From assembly GCF_010389155.1 (NCBI RefSeq), contig NC_057769.1:15686735-15750734 (forward strand): 64,000 nt of DNA, given 5' to 3'. The stretch comes from Erigeron canadensis (Eukaryota; Streptophyta; Magnoliopsida; Asterales; Asteraceae). The notes below the pieces were generated by a model. The model saw nothing but the letters and a program-made list of their open reading frames with translations, had not been told where the DNA came from and did no database searches. Positions 34,578 through 47,008 of this stretch are shown in pieces; the first letter of the stretch is position 1, and every line of letters starts with the position of its first letter. The translations under genes and the position numbers were made by a program.

Positions 34578-36903
34578 CGAACAACAGATTTACATGAAAT
34601 AACTAGCTAATTTAATTCCTATGCCCTCGGCATGCCTTTCAAGCTTGGGCCTAGACAAAGCTTTTGTGAAAGGATCAGCTAAGTTAAAACCTGTGTGAAC
34701 TTTGAGTAATTTGATTTCCCCTAGTTCGATCTGCTCACGATCAGCTAAGTCCGGGTTCATTGGCAATGATTAATGTACTAGTATTATCACAGTACAAATC
34801 AGTGGGTAAGTCATTTGAGGGGATCACGTTTAGCCCGCTAATGAACTTCCTTATCCAGACTGCTTCCATTGCGGCTTCTGAGGCGGCAATGTACTCAGAC
34901 TCTGTTGCAGATATGACAACTGTGGTTTATAGCTCATAGCATTCCACCGTGCCTTCATTTAAATAATGAAGACGTATCCCGACTGATATTTTGAATCATA
35001 TTTATCAGTCTGAAATCCAACATCACAAATTCTATTACCATTTGAATTTTTGATCGGGATTTCAACCATAAACCAAGAATAATTCTTTAGTAGCACACAT
35101 GTACTTAAGAATATCATTTACAGCAATTCAATGATCCTATCCAGGATTTTGCTGATAGTGGCTAACTATATTTTGCGCGAACGCAATATCAGGTCTAGTG
35201 CATCTTACCGCATACATAATAGATCCCACAGCCGTAGCATAAGGGTTTTTTCGCATTCACTCCACCTCATTAGGTGTAGAAGCACCGTTCTTCAAGATCT
35301 TATCAATATAAGTACTTTGACTTAGTCTAAACAACCGCTTTAATCTATCTCGGTAGATGTTGATTGCAAGAATAAATGTTGCTTCACCTAAATCTTTCAT
35401 GGCAAAACACTTTCCAAGATGGGATTTAACATCTTCCAACATTGGAATATGTTTTCCTATGATCAATATGTCATCGACATATAAGACAAGGAAAGTAACA
35501 TTACTCCCAGTAGCTTTGCGATATACACATGGCTCATCGGGATTTTGAACAAAACCAAACTTTTTGATTTCTTCATCAAACCGTTTATTCCAACTTCTTG
35601 ATGCTTGCTTTAGTCCATAAATGGGCCTTTGAAGCTTGCATACTTTGTTGGGATGTTTTGGATCAATAAAACCTTCAGGTTGATCCATATAGACTTCTTC
35701 ATCCAAGTAACCATTTAAGAAGGCAGTCTTAACATCCATTTGTCATATCTCAAGATCATAGTACGCTGCTATCGCTAAGAGAATCCTAATAGCTCTAATG
35801 TCTGCAACCGGAGAAAAGGTCTCATCATAATCAACACTGAAACGTTAAGTATATCCTTTCGCCACGAGGCGAGCTTTATAGGTGTGTACATTTCCATCCA
35901 TGTCCGTCTTCATTTTGAAGATCCACTTACACCCAACAGTTTGAGCATTTTGTGGAAGATCAACCAAGCTCCAAACTTGATTGTCTTTCATGGATTTCAT
36001 TTCCACCTTCGTAGCTTCAAGCCATTCGTCAGATTCCGGATCTGATAATGCAGCTTTGAAATTCGGAGGCTCATCGAGATCTCCAACAACGTCTTCTTCT
36101 ACCATCAGACATAGTCTTTCGGTAGGACGTCTTGTCCTTTCGGACCTACGAAGTGGAATCGCTTCATTATCATCGACTTGAGGTTCATCACTTTGAACAT
36201 TTCCCCCCCCCCCCCAAGTTGATGATTGCTGGGAGTTTCAGAAGGCGACACATCTTCCTCTTGAGTCTCATCAAGTTCTACAACCCTCCTATTGTTCTCT
36301 TGAACTAATTTCTTTTCAAAGAATTCAGCATATCGAGCAACACGAACAGTGTTTTTGGCGGGATCATAGAAGTCGTAACCCATCGTTTCCTTAGGGTATC
36401 CGACAAAGATGCACTTAGTAGTTTTGGGTTTAAGTTTGTCAGGCGTATCGCGCTTCACAAGTGCCTCACATCCCAGACTCTTAAGTAAGACAAATTAGGG
36501 ACATCACCATGCCATAATTCGTACGGCGTCTTGTCAACCTTCTTGGTTGGAACCATATTGAGAATGCGTACAACAGTCTCTAGATCATAATCCCAAAACG
36601 AAATTGGGAGAGTTGTACGGGTCATCATTGATCTTACCATGTCTAGCAAGGTTCGATTTCTCCTTTCAGACACTCCATTATGCTGAAGAGTATATGGAGG
36701 AGTAAGCTGTTGGACAATTCCACATGCTTTAAGATAATCCTTAAACTCTTGGCTAAGTATTCACCACCTCGATCCGAACGAAGAATCTTGATGGTTTTAC
36801 CGAGTTGATTTTCTACTTCATTTTTAAACTCTTTGAATGTTTCAAAGACTTTATGTTTATGTTTAAGCAAGTAAACATAACCATAACGACTGAAATTATT
36901 CAT
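34578..36903 (-). pseudogene. Element B pol: integrase, RT and RNase H, broken
   Basis: Minus-strand order: integrase core pieces at 36903-36455 (EFKNEVENQLGKTIKILRSD, then SERRNRTLLDMVRSMM), the integrase C-terminal/linker at 36458-36105, RT start at 36105-35845 (VGCKWIFKMKTD, YKARLVAKGYT), RT core at 35739-35257 ([20 protein letters not shown], catalytic [16 protein letters not shown]), and RNase H at about 34915-34700 (SATESEYIAASEAAMEAVW). Frames change between pieces, a C-run of about ten bases occurs at 36203-36212, and stops separate the parts, so no polyprotein can be made. Confidence 0.88.
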
Positions 36904-37032
36904 AGAATAATGAAGTAGCTAGCATTTTTCCTTGACATACATCGATATGTATTAGTCCAAGTAGTTCCTTAGCCCTTTCCGGTTTTATGCGGAAAGGGTA
37001 TTCTTGTCATCTTGCCGAAAACACAAGACATG

Positions 37033-37300
37033 CATTTGTCAAATGGTTATGATTAATCATTTGATTGTAAGATCCCTTCACGTTGAAGTTTTTCAATGCT
37101 TTTCTTGCTAACGGTAATTCGAAAGACACGCATTTATCAAACGATTCATCATTTGATTTGTAAGATCTCTTCACATTGAAGACTTTTAATGCGTTTCTTG
37201 CTAATGATAATGCCGAAGACACGCATTTATCAAATGATTCATCATTTGATTTATAAGATATCTTCACATGGAAGCTTTTAAATGCATTTCTTGACAAAAA
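37033..37300 (-). repeat. Three tandem ~95-bp units in element B
   Basis: Units begin at about 37033, 37131 and 37224. Each holds CATTT(A/G)TCAAA, ATCATTTGATT, TAAGAT and a TTTTNAATGC(A/G)TTTCTTG tail. On the minus strand they encode repeats of YKSNDESFDKCVS followed by LARNALK. The FDKCVS piece recalls the Cys-rich gag-pre-integrase end of copia pol, so part of that domain seems triplicated. Confidence 0.72.
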
Positions 37301-37439
37301 TTAAACAAGATGACCATGTCAAAGATAGATACCAAGTTAACTTGACTCTTTTGCTATTGAATTATCATTTGAATCTCATCAACACTTATAATTCAGTAAG
37401 AAGATACTTGAAGAACTGGTTAAACCAACTTGCTTCTTC

Positions 37440-38427
37440 TTCTTGTTCAACTCAGCTAGATACTTAGGACAATTCCTCTTCCAGTGTCTCACTATAGCAT
37501 AGTGATGACAAGCCTGGTCTTTAGCCGTATGCTCCTTTTTCCAAAGGGTCTTTTACGGTTTTGAGAATAACCCCTTTTTTTTTCTCTTACCGAAGTTCTT
37601 GCCTTTAGCTTTATTGTTATTTTGCTTTCTAAACCATTCCCCCCTTGATCATAAGAACTTGGGGTATCTCAGATTTCTTGAAAGGTTTTCTTCATACTCA
37701 ATCAACTTGATATGAAGTCCAACTATGCTATGCAAAATTGTAATTGTCTTTTATGCCCATAAAAATCGGCTGAAGAAATGCATAGTTTTAACCTTTCCAT
37801 AATTGCTCAAAGTGACTCTTCATCTTGAGTACATGAGCACTTACCGGTTTCCCATACTCGTGTTCAAGTTATGGAGTGACTCAATTAACTCAAGTAATTC
37901 AACTCCAACTTGTTTTCCGTACATAGACTTGAGTTATTTGATCATATCACACGGATTTTGCAATCCGAATTGCTTTTTGAAGCTGAGGAGACATGCTTCT
38001 AGCATCAAATAAGCAACCTCAATATGTCTATTGTACCGAGTATTTTATGCTTCCAACTGCAAAGCAGTGGCATTCGCATCAGGAATAGCGGTATTTGAGT
38101 TTCAAATGACATCGGTTTTCTTTTCAACTCTTAGAATAATTCTTTATTGACAAAACAGTCATTGAAATTGGTTTTAGAAAGTTTTCTCTTTCTAACATCG
38201 ACCTGAAAGCCGATTGGTGTATGTTTTGTGAAGGATTTGTTGCCTTTTACAAAACAGATTCAAGTTCAATTATCGGTATTTTCGATAATAAATCCTTAAG
38301 AAATTAATTACCTAATTTTTATAAAATAAACAATTAATTTCATTAAGGCTAGGATCCAATTGACATACAACAATTTCATCAGTTGATCTGCTAGAAATGA
38401 TTGCACTCAAAAGGTAAGTGACGAGCA
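37440..38427 (-). pseudogene. Element B gag 3' part with zinc-knuckle remnant
   Basis: Minus strand at about 37520-37450 encodes a CCHC-like remnant, ending in HWKRNCPKYLAEL. Upstream (37550-38427) lie scattered gag-like fragments without a continuous frame. The gag region resumes past the solo LTR at 40483. Confidence 0.6.
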
Positions 38428-38432
38428 ATAAT

Positions 38433-40477
38433 TGTAACACCCTGCTTTATAAAAATGTGGATTTCAAAAAAATTTTAAACATTAAACAAAACTCCGTTAA
38501 CAAAATGCGGAAACGACGTTTAAAAATCCCATTTGATTCCTAACGAAATCAATAAAACATAATAAATGTTTGAAAAGGTGTACCAACAGTATCATCCCAA
38601 TAATCCAACTGAAATCCACAATCAACTAATAAAATAACCAACATAGTAAAGGCCAACTGGCTAAGTAAATGTCTACTTGAATTATTCAACTACGGGTAAC
38701 TAAAGTCAACGTCCATAAGCTTCAATAAAAGCTATCCATCTCACATGCAAGCTACCAAGCCACTGATCAACGCCTAACCTGAGGGCACAACACATTTCCA
38801 CAAAACACAAGTGTCAGCTTAAAAAGTCGAGTAAGATAACAGGTTAGTACAAAACAAGATTTGCCAATTAAAACATTTCATAAGAAATCATCTCACACAT
38901 ATGTATAGGCACCACACATACACATCCACATAATCACACATAATATAGTTCATCAACCTTATAATGTGCCTAACAATCCTCAATAATCCACTCAATAATT
39001 CCACATTTATCCACTTTAATCCACATTAGGTTATGCCAATTATTTACAGCTTTAAAGGTTTTGTGTGAAGGCGGTCACAAGACCTCACAGGGAAACCTCA
39101 CACCCGACGTGATGGGTTGACCTTACGGTGGTCCATCGTTGTCGTTACGGATAGGCATAACCATATCCATGAGTAGTCCGTTACACACTAATGGTCAACC
39201 ACGCCACCCAGAAATACTCTACCACTTTAGGTTATGTCACACGAGAGTATGTACGGTACCCTCGAGTGATCCACTTTGCACATTAGCCAACTAGACTAGT
39301 GTGGGTTAAGCTTAACTCTTTTCCACTTTAGTGCTCGAGACTTTACACACTTAATAATGTCCACAAATCCACTTTATCTACTTTAATCCACTTTGTCTAC
39401 TTTAATCCACTTTATCACATTAAGGCCCCTTAACGTGCACGTGACATGGCAACATAAATCATGTCTAGTGTACTATGTGTACAAGTCCACAAATATCCAC
39501 AAACCACCTTAGTCCACATTATCACAATATAACTACTAAGCATGCATCAATGATGTGACTCATAAACTACTTTAAATCATAATATCACAATAGAGATCAT
39601 AACTACTAAGCATGCATAAATAATATCCCAATCACCCCCCACATATATCCCATACCCAACATATGCATGAGATATTTTAAACAACATAAAATGGGGAGAT
39701 AATTAATTTATCAAATCTATGTTTTGTTGTGTCCTTCATGTGTCAAAAGTAAGTTATCTTACCTTTTGCAGCTTCACAAACAACGAATAATAATTTACCA
39801 AGCTTGTTATGTATTCTCGACAACTATTGTTGAGACGATAGCCGACAAGGAGAAAAAGCACCACAAAACCAACTTACAGTAATTCTTTTCTTTTGGATAT
39901 TGATAGAAGACAATAACCAATGCTTTATATTGATTGCGGCTATACCAACCAAGAGCAACACAATACCTATTATTATTATTTTTCTTGTCGTCGCACCAGC
40001 CACAAACAACGCCAAGATGTTATTCTTTTATTTAACCCTTGTTGTACACGTACTACAATCCTGCAACGAAAAGGCTTTGGGCCTTCTCAATTTTCTTATT
40101 TTGGGCCAACTACACTACAAGCCGTGACAATGTTTCATTCAGGTATTTTTTTTAAATGAGTCTAACACTAGAATAAAATGTTATTGGGTTCACCCTAAAC
40201 CACTCATTACGATTAGTAAGAAATTAGACACCAACACATAGGGCCCACATGCAAGACAACTACATTTAACTTAGCTTATTGCGTAACGGAAATACACACA
40301 ACATAAAAGGTGTTAACGGTAAACAATTTATCGTCACTTTTAATCACACATAATGACGACACACATTTTTCTACTTAATTGACACACATTAAACTGTATA
40401 TAACTTCTTAACGGACAAAGTCAGAGTTGACTAACATAAAGGTCAACATAGACGATAACAAGATTTGGGATGTTACA
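38433..40477. mobile_element. Gypsy-type solo LTR nested in element B
   Basis: The 2045-bp block starts TGTAACACCC and ends GGGATGTTACA, with target duplication ATAAT at 38428-38432 and 40478-40482. The TGTAACA...TGTTACA ends are typical of Ty3/gypsy LTRs of the Tekay/Del style. It contains a TTATCCACTTTAATCCAC minisatellite at about 39000-39030 and again near 39370-39420, and no protein-coding region. It is the deepest level of the nest. Confidence 0.88.
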
Positions 40478-40482
40478 ATAAT

Positions 40483-41980
40483 TGCATTACAAGTGCAATT
40501 CCTAGAAAGTATGGGACCTACGTAAGACACTTGATTCATCAAGTGATCTTTTATAGTCATGTTTTGTCCTATCTTTTGCCACGGGTCAAGGTCTCACCGC
40601 TTAACTCGCTTTAAGTCGTCCAACTAAGAACGTGCAAAATTGACCACCACTGTGTACCAGTGAATGGGTATCTCCATCCAATCGCCATTTCACCACTGTG
40701 TACCAATGAGTAAAACAACGACCCCATGTGTCCTTGACAAATTGGATGGCAAATGACTTAAGTTTTTTGGGTCATTCAATTTGATATGTGATCAAAAAGT
40801 TATGTTTCGAAGATTCATGCATATCTTCTAAACATAATAAAATCCTTTGTATAGTCTTAACAACACAAGAGAGCTCGGTAGCTCCATTTGAACGCACAAA
40901 GAAGTGCAAGGGAAAAGGTTTACGATGAACGCAATTAAAAACCCGCCCTTTTAGAAGGTTAGCGCACTCCGACTTATACCTCTCTTAGAGGTTGTTCAAA
41001 TGGGTGAGCCGGTGTATCTCAAGGTTGTAAAACTCCAATTTTATTAAAAAAAATCTCTATTTCGATATTGGTTAGTCAAGTTTATATTTTCTAAAAAACA
41101 AATTTTGCATACAATTTTCATAAAATAAGCAAAATTAAACTTACTAAAAATATAATTTAACAATTAAGGTAAGTTACTAAATATACAACTTAACAATTAA
41201 GGTAAGTTACTAAATATACAACTTAACGATTTAAGGTAATCAACCTAATTTTGGTCACTATGGTATAAGATTTGGCTCCTCTTTCATAAGGAAAGAGACC
41301 ACATACATCAAGTTACCTTGATTGCGTAAGCCAAAAATATAATAACAAATTTATCTACCATAATTACAAGATGCTGATCTGGAAAATCCAGCATCTGGAC
41401 GACCAATTCTGGCCCTGAAGAAGGCCGAACTGGGCTTAGCACAAAACACGAAAGTTGTAGCACTATGAGTCAAGCATCTACTGTAACAATTTAAGCTTCC
41501 AACTCGTTACGGTTGATTAGTTATCATTTTTTTAGTGAACTGGTGTCAAACAGGAAATTTCACAAAGCATAATCACATTGTCACACAATTAATTCTTCAA
41601 TAATCTAGCATAAATAACCCTAATGATCAAGATTTCATATCAATATATCTAAGTAAGAATCATGAATAATTTGTATGAAAAATTCATGATTTTTACTTCT
41701 TTTTAACCATTAAAAATAAAGGTACACATATATTTACAGGCAATTTATCACATAAACATGCAATTAATCAAAACTTGGATTAGGAACCCTAAAAACAATT
41801 TTTTTATATTTTTCTGGAAAAAATTTCGAACCATATATATATATAAAACCTTTTTCTTATTTAAATAATGTAATTAAATTACAAAATCAATTTAAATATA
41901 TATATATAGCCGAAAATTTGAAGATCAAGAACCCTAACCCCCCTTCAGATTTATTGGTAATTAAAAACATACGTAGTAGG
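40483..41980 (-). other. Element B leader and gag 5' part, degraded
   Basis: The stretch lies between the solo LTR and the primer site next to B's 5' LTR. It should hold B's leader and gag start; no frame longer than a few dozen codons survives. A tandem AAGGTAAGTTACTAAATATACAACTTAACA repeat (unit about 31 bp) lies at about 41165-41237. Confidence 0.5.
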
Positions 41981-41993
41981 CTCGTGATACCAC

Positions 41994-42703
41994 TGTTAGT
42001 TTATATAACTATTATCAAATCAAATCACAAAGCACGCAGCGGAATATAAATTCTATGTAGTTAATTAATTAACCAAGAGAGAAAACATGTACCTTAAATT
42101 GAAGAGAATAAAGCAAGAAAACTTTATAATAAGGTTTAAATTAAACCTCTCTACTATTGCACAGACAACGTTGGAATGTATGTATGCTAGTACTTGATCA
42201 TGAACGAACAACCCTTTGTTTATTCCCGAAAACCTAGCTAAACCGAAAACCCTTTTTCCTAGCTAAGAACCGAAAATCAAAACCCTATTGGGTTTGAGTT
42301 TCGGTCGAGAGAGAGAAAGAGAGCAAGAGAGGAGAGAAAAAACCCTTTTCTATTTTAATTGTATATAAAACAACTAAGAATAGGTTTGTATTTATAGGAT
42401 CAGGAAACTTAATGACCAAGCAAAGGGTTTGTGAAACCCTTCACATGACCGGCCCCTTCTTAACAATCTAGAGGGTTTCCTAATTGTTTCCTAATTACAA
42501 CTCTCCTTCGTTAAGTCCGTTAGTTAAGTACCGTTAACTATTAACCCTTTTAACGGACCATCGTTAGTTTTTCGTGATCAAATTAATTAATAAATTACAT
42601 ATATTATATTAATTAATTATAGTTACATTCATGTTGAGGTGTGACCCCGTAGGCTTAAATACTTTCCGGACATACGTTCATTTTATGTGATCATATTTTA
42701 ACA
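41994..42703 (-). repeat. Element B 5' LTR
   Basis: The 710-bp partner of 33036-33730, starting TGTTAGTTTA and ending TTTTAACA on the plus strand, next to GTATA (42704-42708) and the primer site on its left. Confidence 0.92.
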
Positions 42704-42708
42704 GTATA

Positions 42709-43042
42709 AGGTTTCCCATTAGGTGATTGTAAACTAAGAGGACTAATGATGCACACATTAAACACTAAAAGGGTTGAATGTGTAAATACTCTCCTTATAA
42801 ATAGAGAGTCATTAACCCTAAGTTAAAGTTAATCCCAACACATAATAAACCCTAAAATTCGTGTGGGTATTCCTCTCAAATTCGTGCATCATGTTCCAGC
42901 CGAATTACTCATCCCATTATTACTCAATCACCTTGTTATGGGAACCCGAAATCAATAGCAATTATGCTTTAATGTTCTTATAGGTTCTACAGGACGATTG
43001 AGGATGTTTTATCACTTGAATCGAATCATGTTTATTCCAACA
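42709..43042 (+). repeat. Element A 5' LTR, right part
   Basis: Continues A's 5' LTR after element B; it matches 62881-63215. It contains a TATA-like CTTATAAATAGAG at about 42795-42808 and ends TTCCAACA before the primer site. Confidence 0.9.
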
Positions 43043-43044
43043 TG

Positions 43045-43056
43045 TGGTATCAGAGC
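43045..43056 (+). other. Element A primer binding site (tRNA-Met)
   Basis: TGGTATCAGAGC, two bases after the LTR, is complementary to the 3' end of initiator tRNA-Met, the usual copia primer. Confidence 0.9.
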
Positions 43057-43129
43057 CTCGTTACGAACAATAAGTCGTGATTCGGTTTGAATTTGATGAA
43101 TTTCGCGAACTAAAAATCTGCAGAATAAG

Positions 43130-43640
43130 AACTTCGTGCTGACGTCATCACGAGTTCGTGCTGACGTCATCACGAGTTCGTGCTGACGTCATCACGAACT
43201 AAAGCCCACATCGTGCTGATGTCATCCTCGCGCTGACGTCATCTTATGCTGCCGTCATCATGGACTAAAGACCACTTCACGCTTACGTCATCTTCGCGCT
43301 GACGTCATCTTCGTGCTGACATCATCATGGTTTCTGCTGCTCTTCGCGCTTACGTCACCTTCACGCTTACGTCATCACACGAACTTCAGCTTATCTCTAT
43401 ACACGAATTAACTACAAGCTCGTGCTTACGTCATCACGAATGTATGACATCTTCGTGCTGACATCATCACGAGTTTATGATATCTTTGTGCTTATGTCCT
43501 CACGACTTAATGATATTTTTGTTCCAATGTCAACATGACTTATGATGACTTTGTGCTTATGTTATCACGAACTATTACCTAACTTTGTGCTTACGTGATC
43601 ACAAGTTATTACTTAAGTTTGTGTATACCAAAGACGATCT
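43130..43640 (+). repeat. Element A leader array of TGACGTCA-centred repeats
   Basis: A 22-bp unit, GTGCTGACGTCATCACGAGT plus two bases, repeats exactly three times, putting TGACGTCA at 43140, 43162 and 43184. Two more exact TGACGTCA sites are at 43234 and 43300, and a dozen or so decayed variants (CTTACGTCATC, CTGACATCATC) run to about 43600. TGACGTCA is a palindromic bZIP/TGA-type recognition core. Being downstream of the LTR promoter, the array lies in the transcribed leader. Confidence 0.85.
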
Positions 43641-43738
43641 TAGCTGATGAATGTGTTCGTGCTTACTATTTTTTCCTATAATTTTGTGGCTGAATTTGTC
43701 TCTAATTTTTCAAAAATAATTTTTTCTTAGACATTTTT

Positions 43739-43832
43739 GCCATAGGACTTTAAGGGAGCCAGGGGCTGCCACCCCTTGGACCCCCGCTCCCAGGGGCGCT
43801 GCCCCCGGACCCCCGTAGTATGTGGGGCTTCG
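43739..43832. other. GC-rich block in element A leader
   Basis: GGGGCTGCCACCCCTTGGAC-type sequence with CCCCC runs stands out from the AT-rich surroundings. It can form GC-rich stems and resembles GC-rich leader segments seen in plant copia elements. No coding is supported. Confidence 0.5.
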
Positions 43833-43992
43833 CACTAATGTACATGGTTTCATCATTTGTGCCCAAAGGTCAAATGTGATTCTCATGGTGCGTTCTTTTT
43901 CTTTTGGCATAATGAACACTTAGTATATTGATTCTACCCAAAGGTGATTCAATATTCTTTGTGTGCTAAAAAGGATTATCTTCATGCATAAT

Positions 43993-45273
43993 TGATCGAC
44001 GTCGAAGTATCAATCAAAAATAAACCTAAATACCTTATACTAGATAGGGTAAGTGGGTATCGTTCCCGCGAGGAGCGTCTGTGGTTATAGTCAAGTTTTA
44101 ACAATTTCTGTGAATTTTAAAGACAATACTAAAAGTAATTTTAATTAACTAAAGCAAAGATAAAATTAATTAACTAGACTTAACTAATAAAACAAGACAA
44201 AATTAAAAAGAGAACTTCTAAACAATAATAAAAAGCGCATCCCTCCCGAATCCCAAAAGTCGCGTTAATTTACTTAATAAACTTTACCGAGTATTTATTC
44301 TAAATTACATAGACATAATTTTATTACTTGATAAAAACAGTTTTGGGCACAACCTATGTTAATTAAATGACTTGTTTTAATCCCTAAACTAGGTGGACTC
44401 GGCACAAATCATTAACTCGCAATAAGTTGTCTTACGAAAATCCAAATCAAATAATAGTGAATAAAATACTTAATTAGTCATATGAATTTTAATATAAAAA
44501 GAACAATGTTTACGTGACTGAAGTAAAGTTTATTAAATAAATTAACTAACAATTGTTCATCGGGGGAGATTGCAAAAACCTTAGCCGGACATCGATATCT
44601 TGACCAAAGTTTGATATAGAAAATAGTTGTGGCATGGTGATGATGATCGACTTTTTCTTTCTATTCGTCCGCAGCTTTCTTTTCGTTCGCACAATATATA
44701 TTCTGCCGAATGATATTTGTTTCGAGAATAATAGTCGGCCGCTCCCTTCGAATTAATTCTGTCGATATATTATGTGATTGGCCAAGAACGCATAACAAAG
44801 TATATATATATATATAAACTCTTTCTTGATGACCACGTCCCACGTGAGGGTTCTTCTAGCTGATTTTCCAAAAACACCATATAATACAAATATTAATGAT
44901 GGGCCTTTTTCCTTTTTGTGATGATGGAGTCGATCCAAGCAAGAGAGCAGCCCAAACCAAAACTAATTCTCTCTTTTAGTAAATGGCCATATGCCAAATT
45001 TAATGAAAAACGAGTATATGGCTTTGGTTGGTCAAAAGTCAACAGCAACTCAACAACATTTTTGACTTTTTGTTTTATCATTTGATCTCTTGCTTCATGT
45101 TATATCATTGCCACTTCATTTGAATACTTAATCATTTTTAAGCTATATTTTATCCACTCAAGTTTAAACTTGAAATTTACAAAATATATATCAAAGTAGG
45201 CATATTCAAATAGAAAACTAATCTATATAATCATTTTTAGACCATTTAATATATATTCAAATATGACTTATCA
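43993..45273. mobile_element. Solo LTR in element A leader
   Basis: The 1281-bp block starts TGATCGACG and ends CTTATCA (perfect TGAT/ATCA terminal inverse), with target duplication ATAAT at 43988-43992 and 45274-45278. It contains GTGGGTATCGTTCCCGCGAG near 44051. No coding; family not identified. Confidence 0.8.
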
Positions 45274-45572
45274 ATAATATACACGATTCTTGATTTTGTG
45301 TCCAAAGGTCAAAAGATAAGCGTTGTGTTGCATGACCTAATGCTCATTTGTACTTAGATATTAGTTACTTCTGCCTAAAGGTGATGTAAATTCTAAGTAG
45401 AGCCTTATGTTAACTTATTGTTTTGGTGTTTACAATAGATTTACTTATCACTAGCTTCATTAATATAATGTTCTTAGTCTCATTATTCTTAGGAACATTA
45501 TTTTAGCCTCGTACGTATTATAGGCATTACGTTAGTTCCATTACTTTTAGAGACATTTGTAAGGTGCCCTAT

Positions 45573-46221
45573 TGTTGCGTGGATCGTAATAAGACGCGAT
45601 TCGTTATGTCAAGAGTGCGGAATCCTCTTGAGATAACTAGATTGCTATTGCCTTTTGTTAATTAATAAGTAATTAATCAACCCAAGGAGATGCACAAGGC
45701 TTGTGGTTCGTGTAGGAGAACACACGAAGGAACAATTAACCTTAGCTCGTAAATTCATGAATAACTAACAAGGATTCGAAAATCATTAACCTAATTTCGT
45801 AGATTAGGTCTTGTATTTATACTAGTTAAGTATTGGATCGTATGGGCTTAGGCCTTAATTACGTATTAGGCTCGAAACAATAAACAAACCGATCTGCCTC
45901 GTGCTGACGTCAGCATGAGGCTGATCCTTCATGCTGATGACGTCAGCACGAGGGACGACCCATATGTTCTTTGTTTGGCTTCGTTTGGCTCGTACATAAC
46001 ATCCAATCATCGTTTAAGTGTTCTACGACACTTATAAACCTTGATTCTATGTTCTTGTACCTGCAAAACAATATATAACACACAAACACAATATAAAACA
46101 TAAACAGATATAATATTGAAGTTCAAACGTAATCATTAAATGATTACACACAACTTCCTAAAAACATAAACGATAATCAAATCTATGTTGCGATTGTCAC
46201 AACGAATCTGCATCTACAACA
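45573..46221 (-). mobile_element. Probable second solo LTR in element A
   Basis: This 649-bp block has TGTTG/CAACA inverted ends and a minus-strand TATA-like TATAAATACAAG at about 45812-45823. It contains two TGACGTCA palindromes (45905 and 45938) set in an inverted CCTCGTGCTGACGTCA arrangement. No target duplication could be matched (CCTAT against TTACT), so the ends are uncertain. Confidence 0.45.
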
Positions 46222-46239
46222 TTACTTAATAAGCCTTAG

Positions 46240-46560
46240 TGTTAGAAATCCAAAAATATTGATAAATTGTAATTTAAGTTAGTGTACTTACTTGTTGTTA
46301 AGTCATAGTTAAATAATTTCTAAGGATGAGGGACTAGATGTGATAATTAGTATAAATGTATAGTTAGACTATAAATACTCCCTCACACCTTAAAAATCAT
46401 AAGCCTTTCACCCATTTCCTTCATTCCTGTAACAATTACACACACTTAATACCAATCTTTCCTCTCTCTCTCAAAAACACACACTAAAACTCCAAGAACA
46501 CACACACATCCAAATCCATCATTGAATCTGTGAATCGAGGACTGAAATCGTGTTATCACA
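46240..46560 (+). repeat. Element C 5' LTR
   Basis: TGTTAGAAATC...GTTATCACA, 321 bp. It contains a TATA box, CTATAAATACTCC, at about 46370-46382, giving a transcript start near 46405, and a CT-rich downstream stretch. Confidence 0.95.
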
Positions 46561-46562
46561 TG

Positions 46563-46574
46563 TGGTATCAGAGC
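46563..46574 (+). other. Element C primer binding site (tRNA-Met)
   Basis: TGGTATCAGAGC starts two bases after the 5' LTR, as in element A. Confidence 0.92.
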
Positions 46575-47008
46575 AAAACATCATTCTGATATCGATCCAT
46601 AACTGAATTCGATCTCAAATTCATCAAAAATCAAATTCGAAAACCGTTTTTCTATCCGTCCACTATTTCATCATTTTTCACCTCTCAAATCACACAAAAT
46701 CATAGATTTTTGTTCACTAATAGATTCCTGATAGTTTAAAACATAATCCTGTCAAGTTTCAAGTTCCAATTCAATCTATAACTCGAGATTGAATTTTTTT
46801 AGTTTTTGGCGCTAAAATTTGGGATTTGATCCTGTTGTGTTTTTTGCTGAATTTTGTTTAAGGATTTGTTGCGGAGGTGAAAACAAACATTTTGCAAGTT
46901 ATTTCAAGCCATAACTCTCCGTAATTTGAAAGATATTGAAGTTTTTAGAAGTCATCAATGGAGTTTTTGAAAATACCAGTTTTTATGATGAAGAAGATGA
47001 TGCTAGGA

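Larger units (their letters stand above)
33036..42703 (-). mobile_element. Element B: Ty1/copia retrotransposon nested in A's 5' LTR
   Basis: Bounded by GTATA at 33031-33035 and 42704-42708. LTRs are 33036-33730 and 41994-42703 (about 700 bp), with scattered substitutions and a 10-bp TTTCCTAATT duplication in the right copy. On the minus strand the primer site GTGGTATCACGAG (about 41981-41993) follows the 5' LTR, and the polypurine tract CAAGTGGGAGC (33731-33741) precedes the 3' LTR. The order gag, integrase, reverse transcriptase, RNase H is copia-like. A gypsy-type solo LTR interrupts the gag region. All coding is broken. Confidence 0.93.

Noticed and set aside
43130..43640. Regular repeats that could suggest a CRISPR array
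   Set aside because: Units are contiguous 22-bp tandem repeats without unique spacers, inside a plant retroelement.
43710..43919. Minus-strand open frame rich in Gly/Ala/Pro
   Set aside because: It is produced by the GC-rich leader block; no family resemblance and low complexity.
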